Source of the DNA: Clostridiales bacterium UBA5888 | Lineage (GTDB): Bacteria; Bacillota; Clostridia; Oscillospirales; Oscillospiraceae | Assembly: GCA_002431965.1 (NCBI GenBank) | Contig: DJEW01000011.1 | Coordinates: forward strand, 49,793-113,792 | DNA length: 64,000 nucleotides | Reading direction: 5' to 3' | Shown here: piece by piece, positions 30,459 through 39,318 of the stretch | Numbering within the stretch: position 1 is the stretch's first letter | Layout: every line of letters begins with the position of its first letter | Position numbers and translations under genes: made by a program | Notes under the pieces: model-generated | What the model was told of the DNA's origin: nothing | Seen by the model: the letters and a program-made list of their open reading frames with translations, nothing else | Database searches by the model: none

Positions 30459-33400
30459 TTTCAAACCGACGGCGGCGCAGCAGTGCGCCATCGACACGCG
30501 CGGCAGCACGGTGCTCGTCTCGGCGGGTGCGGGCAGCGGAAAGACCAAGGTGCTCACGGAGCGCCTGATGGGCTTCGTCACGGATGCGGAGCACCCCGCC
30601 GATCTCGACAGCTTTCTTATAATAACATTCACGCGCGCGGCGGCGGGCGAGCTTCGCGGCAGGATAATGGACGAGCTTGCCGCGCGTCTGGCGCAGGATC
30701 CCGGCTCACGCCGCTTGCGGCGGCAGAGCGCGCTGTGCCGGAGAGCGCAGATCGGCACGATACACTCATTCTGCGCGTCGCTTTTGCGCGAGAACAGCCA
30801 CGCTGCGGGCATAAGCCCGGATTTCAAGATAGTGGACGATGAGCGCGCGGCGGGCATGAGGGCGGCGGCGCTGGAGCGCGTGCTGGAAGCGCGCTACGCA
30901 AAGAGCGATGATCATCCCGGCTTTCTGCTGCTGGCGGACACCGTGGGCGTCGGGCGCGACGACAGCCGCCTCGGCGCGCTGGTGCTGTCGCTGCACGAAA
31001 AAATGCAGTGCCACGCGCGCCCGGAGGCGTGGGCGCGTGAGCAGACGGAGCTTTTGGAGCGCGGCGCACTCGACGCGGGGGACACGCCGTGGGGGCGGGA
31101 AATACTCTCCGCCGCCGCGCGCTCTGCGCGCTATTGGAGCGGCGAAATGGATGCGCTGATGCAGGCGATGGCGGCAAATGAGAAGATAAGCGCGGCATAT
31201 ATGCCGAGCGTGAGCGAGACTGCGGACGAAATACGCGAGCTGGCGCGCTGCCTGGAGCTTGGCTGGGACAGGGCGCGCGGATGCTTCCCGATAACTTTTC
31301 CGCGCCTCGGCACACTGCGCGCGTCGCCCGACCCCGCGCTCTCCGAGCGTATCAAGGCGCGGCGCACCGCCTGCAAAAAGGCGATGGAGGCGATAGAGGG
31401 CGCGCTTGCCGCGCCGTCGGAGAAGCTTCTGGACGATATGCGCTCGACAGCGCCCGCAATGCGCGCACTTTTGGAGCTGACGCTGGACTTTGACGCGCAG
31501 TATTCGCGCGCCAAGCGCCGCGCGGGCTTGGTGGATTATTCCGATCTTGAACATATCGCGGCACGGCTGCTGACCAATGAGGACGGCAGCCCGACGGAGC
31601 TTGCCGCGCGCATGTCCGCGCGCTTTACCGAGGTCATGGTCGATGAATATCAGGACGTCAGCCAGGTGCAGGACACAATATTCAAAGCGGTGTCCGACGA
31701 GGGGCGCAGGCTCTTCCTTGTGGGGGACGTCAAGCAGTCGATATACCGCTTCCGCCTTGCAGACCCGGAGATATTCACGGAAAAATACACGCGCTTTGCG
31801 GACGCTGCGGACGCTGCGCCCGGCGAGCCGCGGAGGATAATATTGCAGGAAAATTTCCGTTCGCGCCGGGAGATACTCGATTGCGCGAACGCGGTGTTTT
31901 CCCAGTGCATGTCGCGCGAGCTGGGCGACATTGACTATGACGCTGCCGCCCGCCTTCGCGCCGGGGCGGCGTATGAGGGCAGCGTCCCCGTGCCGGAGCT
32001 GCTGCTGGTGGATACCCAGGCTGCACCCGACGACGATGACGCCGAGCGCCCGGAAAAGACGGCGCTGGAGGCGCGCTGTGTCGGCGAGGAGATACTGCGC
32101 CTGATGCGCTCGGGCATGGAGGTCGGCGGCAGGGCGTTGGATTACGGCGACATTACGATATTGATGCGCTCGGCAAACTCCGTGGGCGCGATATACCGCC
32201 GCGAGCTTTCGGCGATGGGCATACCCGTGGCGTCGGGGCAGGGCGGCGGCTTCTTCACATCGGTGGAGGTGTCGGGCGTGATGTCGATGCTGGCGGTGAT
32301 AGATAACCCGCATCAGGACATCCCGCTCATCGCGGCGCTGCGCTCCCCGGCGTTCGGCTTCACGCCGGAGCAGCTTGCCGCCGTGCGCGCCGCGGACACG
32401 AAGGGCGATCTCTATACGGCGCTCACGGCATATGCCGAGAGTGACGGCATGGGCGCGAGATTCATGACAGTGCTCGCGCGCTTTCGCGCGCTGGCGCCCG
32501 ACCTCACGGCGGCGGAGCTTTTGTGGCAGCTCGTGGATGAGCTGGACATGCTGGCGCTGTGCTCGGCAATGTCGGACGGAGCGCAGCGGCGTGCCAACCT
32601 TTTGGAGCTGATAGAGCTTTCCGAGCGCTTTGACGCGACGGGCTACCGCGGGGTGCACCGCTTTGTGCAGTGGCTGCGGCAGCTTGCCGAGCGCGGGCAG
32701 GAGCCTGGAACGGGAGCGGAGAGCACGGCGGCTGTGCAGATAATGACGGTGCACAAGTCCAAGGGACTGGAGTTCCCGGTGGTTTTCCTGTGCGACACGG
32801 CGCACGCCTTCAACCGCATGGACAGCCGCGACACGGTGCTCGTCCATCCGCAGCTGGGGCTTGGTCCGAAGGTGACGGATCTCACACGGCGCGTGGAATA
32901 TCCCAGTCTTGCGCGCAACGCCATACGTCTGCGCCTTGAGCGGGAGATGCTTTCGGAGGAGATGCGGCTTTTGTACGTGGCGCTGACGCGCCCGCGCGAG
33001 CGGCTTTTCATGACGGCGGCGGTGAAAGATCCGGAAAAACTGATAGAAAAATCGTCAGCCGCGGTGACGAGCCCGATGGCGAGCGAGGTGCTCGCCTCCG
33101 TGTCCGCGCCGGTCAACTGGCTTGTCTACGCCGCGCTTGCAGACGGACAGCGGCATCTGAAAATACGCCTATGCCGCGGCGAAGGTGCGGCGGCACGGGA
33201 GACGGAGAGCGCGGAGAGCCTCCCCGCCGATCCCGCCACGAGGGCGGAGCTTGAGCGGCGGCTGGCGTTCGTCTACCCGCACCGCGACGCGGAGACGCTG
33301 CCCTCAAAGGTCACGGCGACGGAGCTGAAAGGACGGGAGGAGGACGACGGCGAAGCCGCGCCGCTCCTGCCGGAGCGGCACACGGGCTTTCCCATGCCGG

Positions 33401-33954
33401 ACTTCACGCGCGCCGACAAGCCCCTGACGGGGGCGGAGCGCGGCGTTGCGACGCATCTTGCGCTGCAATGCATGGATCTTGAAAAGACCGCCTCAATAGA
33501 GACGGTCAGGGAAGAGATCGCGCGGCTTGAGCGCGAGCAGTTTCTCAGTGCGCGCGAGGCGGAGGCGGTGGATGCCGGGGCGATATATAAGCTCTTCGCC
33601 TCGCCGCTCGGTCGGCGGATGCGCGCGGCGGACGCACTGCACCGGGAGTTCAAATTCTCGCTTTTGTGCGATGCGAAGGAGCTTTTCGGCACCGCCGAGG
33701 GCGAGGAGATCCTTTTGCAGGGCGTTGTGGACTGCTGCCTTGAGGAGCGGGGGACGCTGTGCATCGTTGACTATAAGACCGACCGCGTCCGCACGGACGA
33801 GGAGATCGCCCGGCGCAGCGAATTCTATGCGCCTCAGCTTCGCGCCTATGCGGCGGCGCTGCGACGGATATTCGGCATGGAGGTGTCGTCGTGCGTGCTG
33901 TATTATCTCTTTGCGGGAAAAATCGTGGAAATCGCGCAAAAGGACTTGCAATAA
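30451..33954 (+). CDS. addA: AddA subunit of the AddAB helicase-nuclease
   Basis: 1167 residues. UvrD/Rep-type helicase motifs: Q-motif FKPTAAQQCAID, Walker A SAGAGSGKTKVL (~23-34), FTRAAAGELRGR, VDEYQDVSQVQD (~398), GDVKQSIYRFRLADPEIF, MTVHKSKGLEFPVVFL (~766) and YVALTRPRERLF. The C-terminal nuclease motif is GVVDCCLEE then IVDYKTDRVRTDEE. The start is the ATG at 30451 (MADFKPTAAQ) after GGGGGAGG, overlapping the addB stop. Confidence 0.97.
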   Translation: MADFKPTAAQQCAIDTRGSTVLVSAGAGSGKTKVLTERLMGFVTDAEHPADLDSFLIITFTRAAAGELRGRIMDELAARLAQDPGSRRLRRQSALCRRAQIGTIHSFCASLLRENSHAAGISPDFKIVDDERAAGMRAAALERVLEARYAKSDDHPGFLLLADTVGVGRDDSRLGALVLSLHEKMQCHARPEAWAREQTELLERGALDAGDTPWGREILSAAARSARYWSGEMDALMQAMAANEKISAAYMPSVSETADEIRELARCLELGWDRARGCFPITFPRLGTLRASPDPALSERIKARRTACKKAMEAIEGALAAPSEKLLDDMRSTAPAMRALLELTLDFDAQYSRAKRRAGLVDYSDLEHIAARLLTNEDGSPTELAARMSARFTEVMVDEYQDVSQVQDTIFKAVSDEGRRLFLVGDVKQSIYRFRLADPEIFTEKYTRFADAADAAPGEPRRIILQENFRSRREILDCANAVFSQCMSRELGDIDYDAAARLRAGAAYEGSVPVPELLLVDTQAAPDDDDAERPEKTALEARCVGEEILRLMRSGMEVGGRALDYGDITILMRSANSVGAIYRRELSAMGIPVASGQGGGFFTSVEVSGVMSMLAVIDNPHQDIPLIAALRSPAFGFTPEQLAAVRAADTKGDLYTALTAYAESDGMGARFMTVLARFRALAPDLTAAELLWQLVDELDMLALCSAMSDGAQRRANLLELIELSERFDATGYRGVHRFVQWLRQLAERGQEPGTGAESTAAVQIMTVHKSKGLEFPVVFLCDTAHAFNRMDSRDTVLVHPQLGLGPKVTDLTRRVEYPSLARNAIRLRLEREMLSEEMRLLYVALTRPRERLFMTAAVKDPEKLIEKSSAAVTSPMASEVLASVSAPVNWLVYAALADGQRHLKIRLCRGEGAAARETESAESLPADPATRAELERRLAFVYPHRDAETLPSKVTATELKGREEDDGEAAPLLPERHTGFPMPDFTRADKPLTGAERGVATHLALQCMDLEKTASIETVREEIARLEREQFLSAREAEAVDAGAIYKLFASPLGRRMRAADALHREFKFSLLCDAKELFGTAEGEEILLQGVVDCCLEERGTLCIVDYKTDRVRTDEEIARRSEFYAPQLRAYAAALRRIFGMEVSSCVLYYLFAGKIVEIAQKDLQ

Positions 33955-34048
33955 ACGCGGTGATGTGCTATGATTCACCTTGCGTCTTGTAACTATGCGC
34001 ATCGCCATGTGCACAATCAAGACAGCATACGATGAGGAGTTATTGACC

Positions 34049-34249
34049 ATGAAGGAAGGAATCCATCCGAAATACCAGCAGACCACAATCAAGTGCGCTT
34101 GCGGCGCCGTCATTGAGACCGGCTCCACCAAGCCCAACATCACGGTTGAGATCTGCTCCAAGTGCCACCCCTTCTACACCGGCAAGCAGAAGCTGGTTGA
34201 CACCAGCGGCCGCGTTGACAAGTTCAACAAGAAGTATGGCATCAAGTGA
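34049..34249 (+). CDS. rpmE: Ribosomal protein bL31 (zinc form)
   Basis: 66 residues. [19 protein letters not shown] and [18 protein letters not shown] carry the four Cys (16, 18, 36, 39) of the zinc-binding form. The C-terminus is [22 protein letters not shown] lies about 9 nt before the ATG. It is monocistronic, with a strong terminator. Confidence 0.97.
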   Translation: MKEGIHPKYQQTTIKCACGAVIETGSTKPNITVEICSKCHPFYTGKQKLVDTSGRVDKFNKKYGIK

Positions 34250-34263
34250 TCGGAAGATCGCAT

Positions 34264-34301
34264 AAAAACACCCTCCCGGTATCATCCGGGAGGGTGTTTT
34301 T
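34264..34301 (+). terminator. Terminator of rpmE
   Basis: A perfect 16-bp stem AAAAACACCCTCCCGG with a 6-nt loop, ending in TTTTT; it works in both directions. Confidence 0.92.
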
Positions 34302-34324
34302 ATGCTGCGGGGGAGGGATGGGCA

Positions 34325-35932
34325 TTATCCACGGTAGTAGATGGTGCAATTCGGGAATTCGGCTCCGTTTCCAGTCGCGCCATATATCCAACTCCCAAAA
34401 AGATAATAATAGTATTTGGGATACAGCCGACCAACATAATAAGGCTCATTTTCCTTTTCAATTTCTAGCCACTTAAGAAGAGTCTGGTTTGTGCCAAAGT
34501 CAAATGGAAGAAAATCAAATTCAAATGCACCGTTTTCAAATGATCGTGCACCGGTTATCATTAACTCGCCCTCTTGGACTATCATTGTTTCTGGATTTGA
34601 GAAACGTTCGTCAGTTATATCTACGATGTTTAATCCGGGAAATTCCTGATATCCATCTGCAAAAATCAATTGACCAGACAAAACCGTTGTTTTGTTCCAT
34701 TTACTATCTACGGCATCTGCTATCATATGGGACATACGTGAGCTGTCAGAATTATCAGACATTAGGAAGGTGAGATATGCACCACGCAAAGACATTATTC
34801 CTGTTAGTATCAATATGATGGTACGCTTGAAGTTGTTACTGCAAAAAAGCAGATTGCCTATATAAGCAGACACATATATATCTCCTATGAAAAAGAAAGG
34901 ATAGAATGAACGCATGGCGAGTGTCGCTACACTGAGATTATACATGAGAAATATCACAACAAGCGCCGGGATCATGCGGTTAAAAAGAATAGAAAGATAA
35001 TTTGTGTTGTCCACTGTCCTCCATCGTTGGATAAAAGCTATTGTAAGGAAGACAGGCATCATAGGAAATCCGGAATAAAACATGGAATAGGTCAAAACGG
35101 ACAGCGTGTTTTTCCACAACAAGGCAAGTCTGGAAACCTCAGTTCCCATATAAGCTCCTAATTCGCGTGTTGACGCGCGCCATACATAGGAGAGATCAAA
35201 TGCTGCTTTTGGGGAGAGAATAGCGAACCCAATATAAAAGGCGAAGAGAAGAATAGCAGCCAAGAGCAGTTTGCTGGTTTTAAATCCTTTTTTGCATAAA
35301 GATATTGCACCAAAAACTGTTATAAAGAAAAAAACGATTAGCGGATATTTTACTGCACATAGGCAGCCAGCAACAAAAGCAGAGAAAATGATGAGAGCGA
35401 AGGCATGACGGTCACTTGATATGGCGGCAGCAGTGAGAAGAATGACTGCCATAAGCAGAAAAAATGATATTGCATCACCGGTTCCATACCTTGATTGCTC
35501 AATATGCATTATAGAGAAAGAGACAATCAGACTATATATGATAAGTGTGTGAGCTCTTGCAGAGAAATAACGTAAAACGATTACAAGACCGAGGATAGCT
35601 GCACAAATAAAGTAAAATACTGAGGCGATGCGTCCACTCAGCTGAGGAGAAATACCTGCACCGGTTAGTCGGTTTATTATTGATGTAAGTATATGAAACG
35701 GGAGCTGCAGGACGATTGCACCCTCTGGATATTCTTTTTCTTCTTCGTAAATGGGTGACGATCCAGAAAGATACCCTTTAAGGCTCTGCGCGGCGTTATA
35801 GAACACATGCTCATCACCGTGCAGATACATATTATGAGAAATTGTGAATGAGCGACTAAAGATTAAAATACCAACCATTAGAAACATGATGAAAATCACT
35901 TTTTTTTGCTTGAGGTACTTTCCATATAGCAT
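34325..35932 (-). CDS. GT-C-type membrane protein, glycan assembly (paralogue 2)
   Basis: 535 residues with about eleven or twelve helices. An early extracytoplasmic loop reads LHGDEHVFYNAAQSLKGYL, with an acidic DE pair as in GT-C mannosyl/arabinosyl-transferases (GT39/PMT-like), and then YPEGAIVLQLPFHIL. The C-terminal ~130 residues form a soluble outer domain. It is a tandem paralogue of the gene at 35971 (same DEHVF-NAAQSLKGY and YPEGAIVLQLPFHIL blocks). Both are more AT-rich than their neighbours. The sugar and acceptor are unknown; a polyprenyl-phosphate-sugar donor is presumed. Confidence 0.75.
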   Translation of the reverse strand: MLYGKYLKQKKVIFIMFLMVGILIFSRSFTISHNMYLHGDEHVFYNAAQSLKGYLSGSSPIYEEEKEYPEGAIVLQLPFHILTSIINRLTGAGISPQLSGRIASVFYFICAAILGLVIVLRYFSARAHTLIIYSLIVSFSIMHIEQSRYGTGDAISFFLLMAVILLTAAAISSDRHAFALIIFSAFVAGCLCAVKYPLIVFFFITVFGAISLCKKGFKTSKLLLAAILLFAFYIGFAILSPKAAFDLSYVWRASTRELGAYMGTEVSRLALLWKNTLSVLTYSMFYSGFPMMPVFLTIAFIQRWRTVDNTNYLSILFNRMIPALVVIFLMYNLSVATLAMRSFYPFFFIGDIYVSAYIGNLLFCSNNFKRTIILILTGIMSLRGAYLTFLMSDNSDSSRMSHMIADAVDSKWNKTTVLSGQLIFADGYQEFPGLNIVDITDERFSNPETMIVQEGELMITGARSFENGAFEFDFLPFDFGTNQTLLKWLEIEKENEPYYVGRLYPKYYYYLFGSWIYGATGNGAEFPNCTIYYRG

Positions 35933-35970
35933 ATCGCTCCCTTAGTTAGTTTTGCTGTGGTAACATCTAA

Positions 35971-37590
35971 TTACGACCTGTAAAACAGAGCTGTGGTGGG
36001 GAACTCATAGCAGCCATTTGTACCCATTAACCAGTTGCCCAAAATATAATTCACATATCTAGGATAAAGGCTGCCAATATAATACTCAGAATTTGCGGTT
36101 TTAAAATTCTCCCATGTAATACTATCAAGATTGTCGCTGTGGAGAGATGGGAGAAAATTGAAGTAGCAGGAATAGACGGTAAAATCACGTGCGCCGGAAA
36201 TGAACAACTCGCCCTCCTCCAGCAGAGTAGATTCCTCGTCTGAAAAGCGTTTATCGTCTGAATTCACTACTGTAAGAGAAGGATACTCGTTATACCCGGA
36301 AGGCAACACAAGAAAGCCGGACAGAATGGTGGTTTTGTCCCAGTTGTCGTCTACAGCGGAGAGAATCATTTTGTTATATCGGTCGGAAGCATGCTTTTCA
36401 GACAGCAAAGCTATATAATAGCACCCCCGCACAACCATGACGGCACTGAAAAAGATTGCTGCGGCGCGCTTTATTCGATTTTTACCGCATAACCAGTGAC
36501 CGATATAATACGCAGCATAAAGGTCGGTAAGGAAGAAGAACGGGTAAAATGAGCGGGATACCAACAGCCGGACAAAGATGTTGTAGGCAAAAAAAATGAA
36601 GATAATAATTGGCAGCACAGTAGAAATAAGCACGTCTGTAGGCTGCATACTGTAGGGAGATTTATGCATTTTGCACACGGCTGCAATGAAGAAAACAGTG
36701 ACTAATGGGAAGCCGGAATAAAGCGTGGAGAAAGTGAACATAGACATGAAGTGTGTCCATATCCACAAATAGTTGGATGAGCTGGATTCGGACATATAAG
36801 CGCCGAGCTCACGTGTTGATGCGCGAACTATATACATGGGATCAAGCGCCGCTTTCGGAGATAAGAGTGCAAAACCGAGGTAGAGAATTGGCAGCGCGGT
36901 GAGCAGGAGCAGGTACTTACGCCGGAAATGCTCGGCTCTTAAAATGCGTATAGCACCATACATCGGTATTATCAAAAAGACGATGAGCGGATATTTGACA
37001 GCACAAAGCGCCCCGGACATGAAGAAAGCAGCGGCAATATATAAGTATCGGTGAGTATTTTGCTCAAGCGATAGTGCAGTCAAGAGAATGACTGCCATAA
37101 GCAGGGGAAAAGTTATGGCATCAGCTGTGCCGTAGCGGGACTGAGTAATATGAATTATCGAGAACACAATGATTGCACTGTATATAGCCAGAGAAGCAAT
37201 GTTTTTAGTGAAGTACCGATAAAGAACAACACAGCCAAGTACCGCACCGACGGTGAAATAAAACACGGCGGCGATACGCCCACTCAATTGAGGCGATATA
37301 TATATATATATATATATATCAGTTAATGCGGCGGAAGCACGAGCGATGACTGATGACAATATATGAAATGGAAGCTGCAGAACGATCGCGCCTTCGGGGT
37401 ATTCCTTTTCTTCCACGTATACCGGAGAAGAGCCGGAAATATAGCCCTTGAGACTTTGTGCTGCGTTAAAAAACACATGCTCGTCGGGATGCAGCTCCAT
37501 ATTATGCGAGATCGTAAGCCCGCGGGTCAGCGCGATCATGAACACCATGATCAACATGATACCTATGAACTGCTTTCTGCTTTTTTCCAT
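35971..37590 (-). CDS. GT-C-type membrane protein with in-frame (AT)12 tract (paralogue 1)
   Basis: 539 residues, the upstream copy of the tandem pair, with LHPDEHVFFNAAQSLKGYI and YPEGAIVLQLPFHILSSV. Compared with its paralogue it has extra residues (TDIYIYIYIS) between ARASAAL and PQLSGRI, encoded by an (AT)12 run at 37296-37319. Loss or gain of a single AT unit would shift the frame, so the gene could be phase-variable. The promoter TTGCCT-17-TATACT is at 37625-37653. 38 nt separate it from the second copy, so they form one operon. Function as for the paralogue. Confidence 0.75.
   Translation of the reverse strand: MEKSRKQFIGIMLIMVFMIALTRGLTISHNMELHPDEHVFFNAAQSLKGYISGSSPVYVEEKEYPEGAIVLQLPFHILSSVIARASAALTDIYIYIYISPQLSGRIAAVFYFTVGAVLGCVVLYRYFTKNIASLAIYSAIIVFSIIHITQSRYGTADAITFPLLMAVILLTALSLEQNTHRYLYIAAAFFMSGALCAVKYPLIVFLIIPMYGAIRILRAEHFRRKYLLLLTALPILYLGFALLSPKAALDPMYIVRASTRELGAYMSESSSSNYLWIWTHFMSMFTFSTLYSGFPLVTVFFIAAVCKMHKSPYSMQPTDVLISTVLPIIIFIFFAYNIFVRLLVSRSFYPFFFLTDLYAAYYIGHWLCGKNRIKRAAAIFFSAVMVVRGCYYIALLSEKHASDRYNKMILSAVDDNWDKTTILSGFLVLPSGYNEYPSLTVVNSDDKRFSDEESTLLEEGELFISGARDFTVYSCYFNFLPSLHSDNLDSITWENFKTANSEYYIGSLYPRYVNYILGNWLMGTNGCYEFPTTALFYRS
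37296..37319. repeat. (AT)12 dinucleotide microsatellite in a coding region
   Basis: Twelve uninterrupted AT units in the first fifth of the GT-C-type gene. It is the only such tract noticed in the window. Confidence 0.9.
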
Positions 37591-37624
37591 GCTCCGCTCG
37601 ACCCTTCTTTACAGGATATGATTC

Positions 37625-37653
37625 AGTATACCCCATAAATGGCATAAAGGCAA
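37625..37653 (-). promoter_or_regulatory. Promoter of the GT-C paralogue pair
   Basis: On the minus strand TTGCCT (37648-37653), 17 bp, TATACT (37625-37630). Confidence 0.65.
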
Positions 37654-37682
37654 CAAAATTCATGTATTCACACATCGTTTAC

Positions 37683-37711
37683 TTGACTTCCTGCGCGGGA
37701 TGTAGTAAAGT
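37683..37711 (+). promoter_or_regulatory. Promoter upstream of the FAD dehydrogenase
   Basis: TTGACT (37683-37688), 17 bp, TAAAGT (37706-37711). The start would be near 37718, only 12 nt before a complete terminator hairpin. Confidence 0.6.
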
Positions 37712-37729
37712 AAACGAGGATACATTTTT

Positions 37730-37770
37730 CAGCTCCGTGTTCCCCGGAAGGGAAAGCGGAGCTGTTTTTT
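37730..37770 (+). terminator. Leader terminator / attenuator before the FAD dehydrogenase
   Basis: Outer stem CAGCTCCG/CGGAGCTG, inner stem TTCCC/GGGAA, then TTTTTT. It lies inside the leader, about 75 nt before the ATG at 37845. It must be read through or regulated for the gene to be expressed from the promoter at 37683. No known riboswitch is recognised. Confidence 0.75.
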
Positions 37771-37844
37771 GTTTGCAGAGCGGCGGGCGGCGGGATGCCT
37801 GCCGGCTGCCCCACGGTATTATTCCTGAGACGGAGGATCAAGAT

Positions 37845-39218
37845 ATGAAAAATTATGACGTGATAATCATCGGTGCAGGTCCCGGCGGCATTTTCTCCGC
37901 ATATGAGCTGGCACAGGCAGACAAGGGACTGAAGATCGCCGTGTTCGAGCTGGGACGCGCGCTGGACAAGCGCCGCTGCCCCATAGACGGCAAGAAGGTG
38001 AAGGTCTGCGCGAAGTGCCCGGTGTGCAACATTATGAGCGGTTTCGGCGGCGCGGGCGCATTTTCCGACGGGAAGTACAACATCACAAACCAGTTCGGCG
38101 GCACGCTGTACGAGTATGTCGGCAAGCAGGAAGCCATAGATCTGATGAAGTATGTCGATGGGATAAACCTCAGCCACGGCGGCGAGGGGACAAAGCTCTA
38201 TTCCACCGCGAACACCGCCATCAAGCGCAGGTGCCTTGAAAACGGGCTGCACCTGCTGGACGCGCAGGTGCGCCACCTCGGCACTGACATAAACTATGTC
38301 GTGCTCGGCAACATCTACGATGAGCTCAAGAGCAAGGTTGACTTCCATTTCAATTCCCCTGTCACGGGCATAGAGAAGGCTGGAAACGGCTATATCGTGC
38401 ACGTGGGCGAGGAAAGCTATTCCTGCACTGACTGCGTTGTGTCCGTCGGGCGCAGCGGCAGCAAATGGCTTGAGGGCATATGCGAGAGTCTGGGCATACC
38501 CACAAAGTCCAACCGCGTGGACATCGGTGTGCGCGTGGAGCTGCCGGCGGAGATATTCTCACACCTGACGGACGAGCTGTACGAGAGCAAAATTGTCTAC
38601 CGCACGGAGAAGTTCGAGGATCTGGTGCGCACATTCTGCATGAACCCGAACGGCGTCGTCGTCAACGAGAACACCAACGGCATCGTCACGGTCAACGGAC
38701 ACAGCTATGAGGACAGGTCCAAGCACACGGAAAACACGAACTTTGCCCTGCTTGTCAGCAAGCACTTTTCCGAGCCGTTCAAGGATTCCAACGGCTACGG
38801 TGAGAGCATTGCGCGGCTGTCGAACATGCTCGGCGGCGGCGTGATGGTGCAGCGCTTCGGCGACCTTGTGCGCGGGCGGCGCAGCACCGTGCGCAGAATA
38901 GAGGAGAACTTCGTCACGCCGACGCTTGCCGCAACGCCTGGCGATCTCAGCCTTGTCATCCCCAAGCGGATACTCGACGGCATTATCGAGATGATCTATG
39001 CGCTCGACAAGATAGCGCCGGGCACGGCGAACGACGACACGCTCCTTTACGGCGTGGAGGTCAAATTCTACAACATGGAGGTCGAGCTTGACAGCACGCT
39101 TCAAACAAAGGAAAAGGGACTGTACGTCATCGGCGACGGCTCCGGCGTGACCCATTCGCTGTCCCATGCCTCCGCAAGCGGAGTGTACGTCGCGCGCGAT
39201 ATACTCAGCAAGCTCTGA
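37845..39218 (+). CDS. FAD-dependent dehydrogenase (COG2509-like)
   Basis: 457 residues. The N-terminal Rossmann FAD site is DVIIIGAGPGGIFSAYELAQ (~4-23). Cysteines KRRCPIDGKKVKVCAKCPVC (~46-65) precede a Gly-rich stretch (MSGFGGAGAFSDGKYN). The C-terminal FAD block is GLYVIGDGSGVTHSLSHA. This layout matches the COG2509 'uncharacterised FAD-dependent dehydrogenase' group, common in anaerobes; the substrate is unknown. The Cys cluster could bind metal or a flavin-linked disulfide (inference). The ATG at 37845 has CGGAGG 8 nt upstream. Confidence 0.9.
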   Translation: MKNYDVIIIGAGPGGIFSAYELAQADKGLKIAVFELGRALDKRRCPIDGKKVKVCAKCPVCNIMSGFGGAGAFSDGKYNITNQFGGTLYEYVGKQEAIDLMKYVDGINLSHGGEGTKLYSTANTAIKRRCLENGLHLLDAQVRHLGTDINYVVLGNIYDELKSKVDFHFNSPVTGIEKAGNGYIVHVGEESYSCTDCVVSVGRSGSKWLEGICESLGIPTKSNRVDIGVRVELPAEIFSHLTDELYESKIVYRTEKFEDLVRTFCMNPNGVVVNENTNGIVTVNGHSYEDRSKHTENTNFALLVSKHFSEPFKDSNGYGESIARLSNMLGGGVMVQRFGDLVRGRRSTVRRIEENFVTPTLAATPGDLSLVIPKRILDGIIEMIYALDKIAPGTANDDTLLYGVEVKFYNMEVELDSTLQTKEKGLYVIGDGSGVTHSLSHASASGVYVARDILSKL

Positions 39219-39225
39219 TCTGTTG

Positions 39226-39266
39226 GGGCAGCGCCGCATTATGCGGTGTTGCCCTTGATTTTTTGC
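39226..39266 (+). terminator. Terminator of the FAD dehydrogenase gene
   Basis: GGGCA-G-CGCCGCA pairs with TGCGGTG-T-TGCCC, followed by TTGATTTTTT. The U-tract overlaps the -35 of the next promoter. Confidence 0.8.
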
Positions 39267-39283
39267 GAATATGAGTATATAGT
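39255..39283 (+). promoter_or_regulatory. Promoter of the glycan membrane-protein operon
   Basis: TTGATT (39255-39260), 17 bp, TATAGT (39278-39283), about 40 nt before the ATG. Confidence 0.65.
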
Positions 39284-39318
39284 ATGCATATTATTGTAAG
39301 CATCAGGGTGGAAAATCT

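Noticed and set aside
28761..32847. Two ~690-codon minus-strand ORFs opposite addB and addA
   Set aside because: Shadow frames of GC-rich coding DNA: His/Arg/Ala-rich, no domains, no ribosome sites. The plus-strand genes carry full motif sets.
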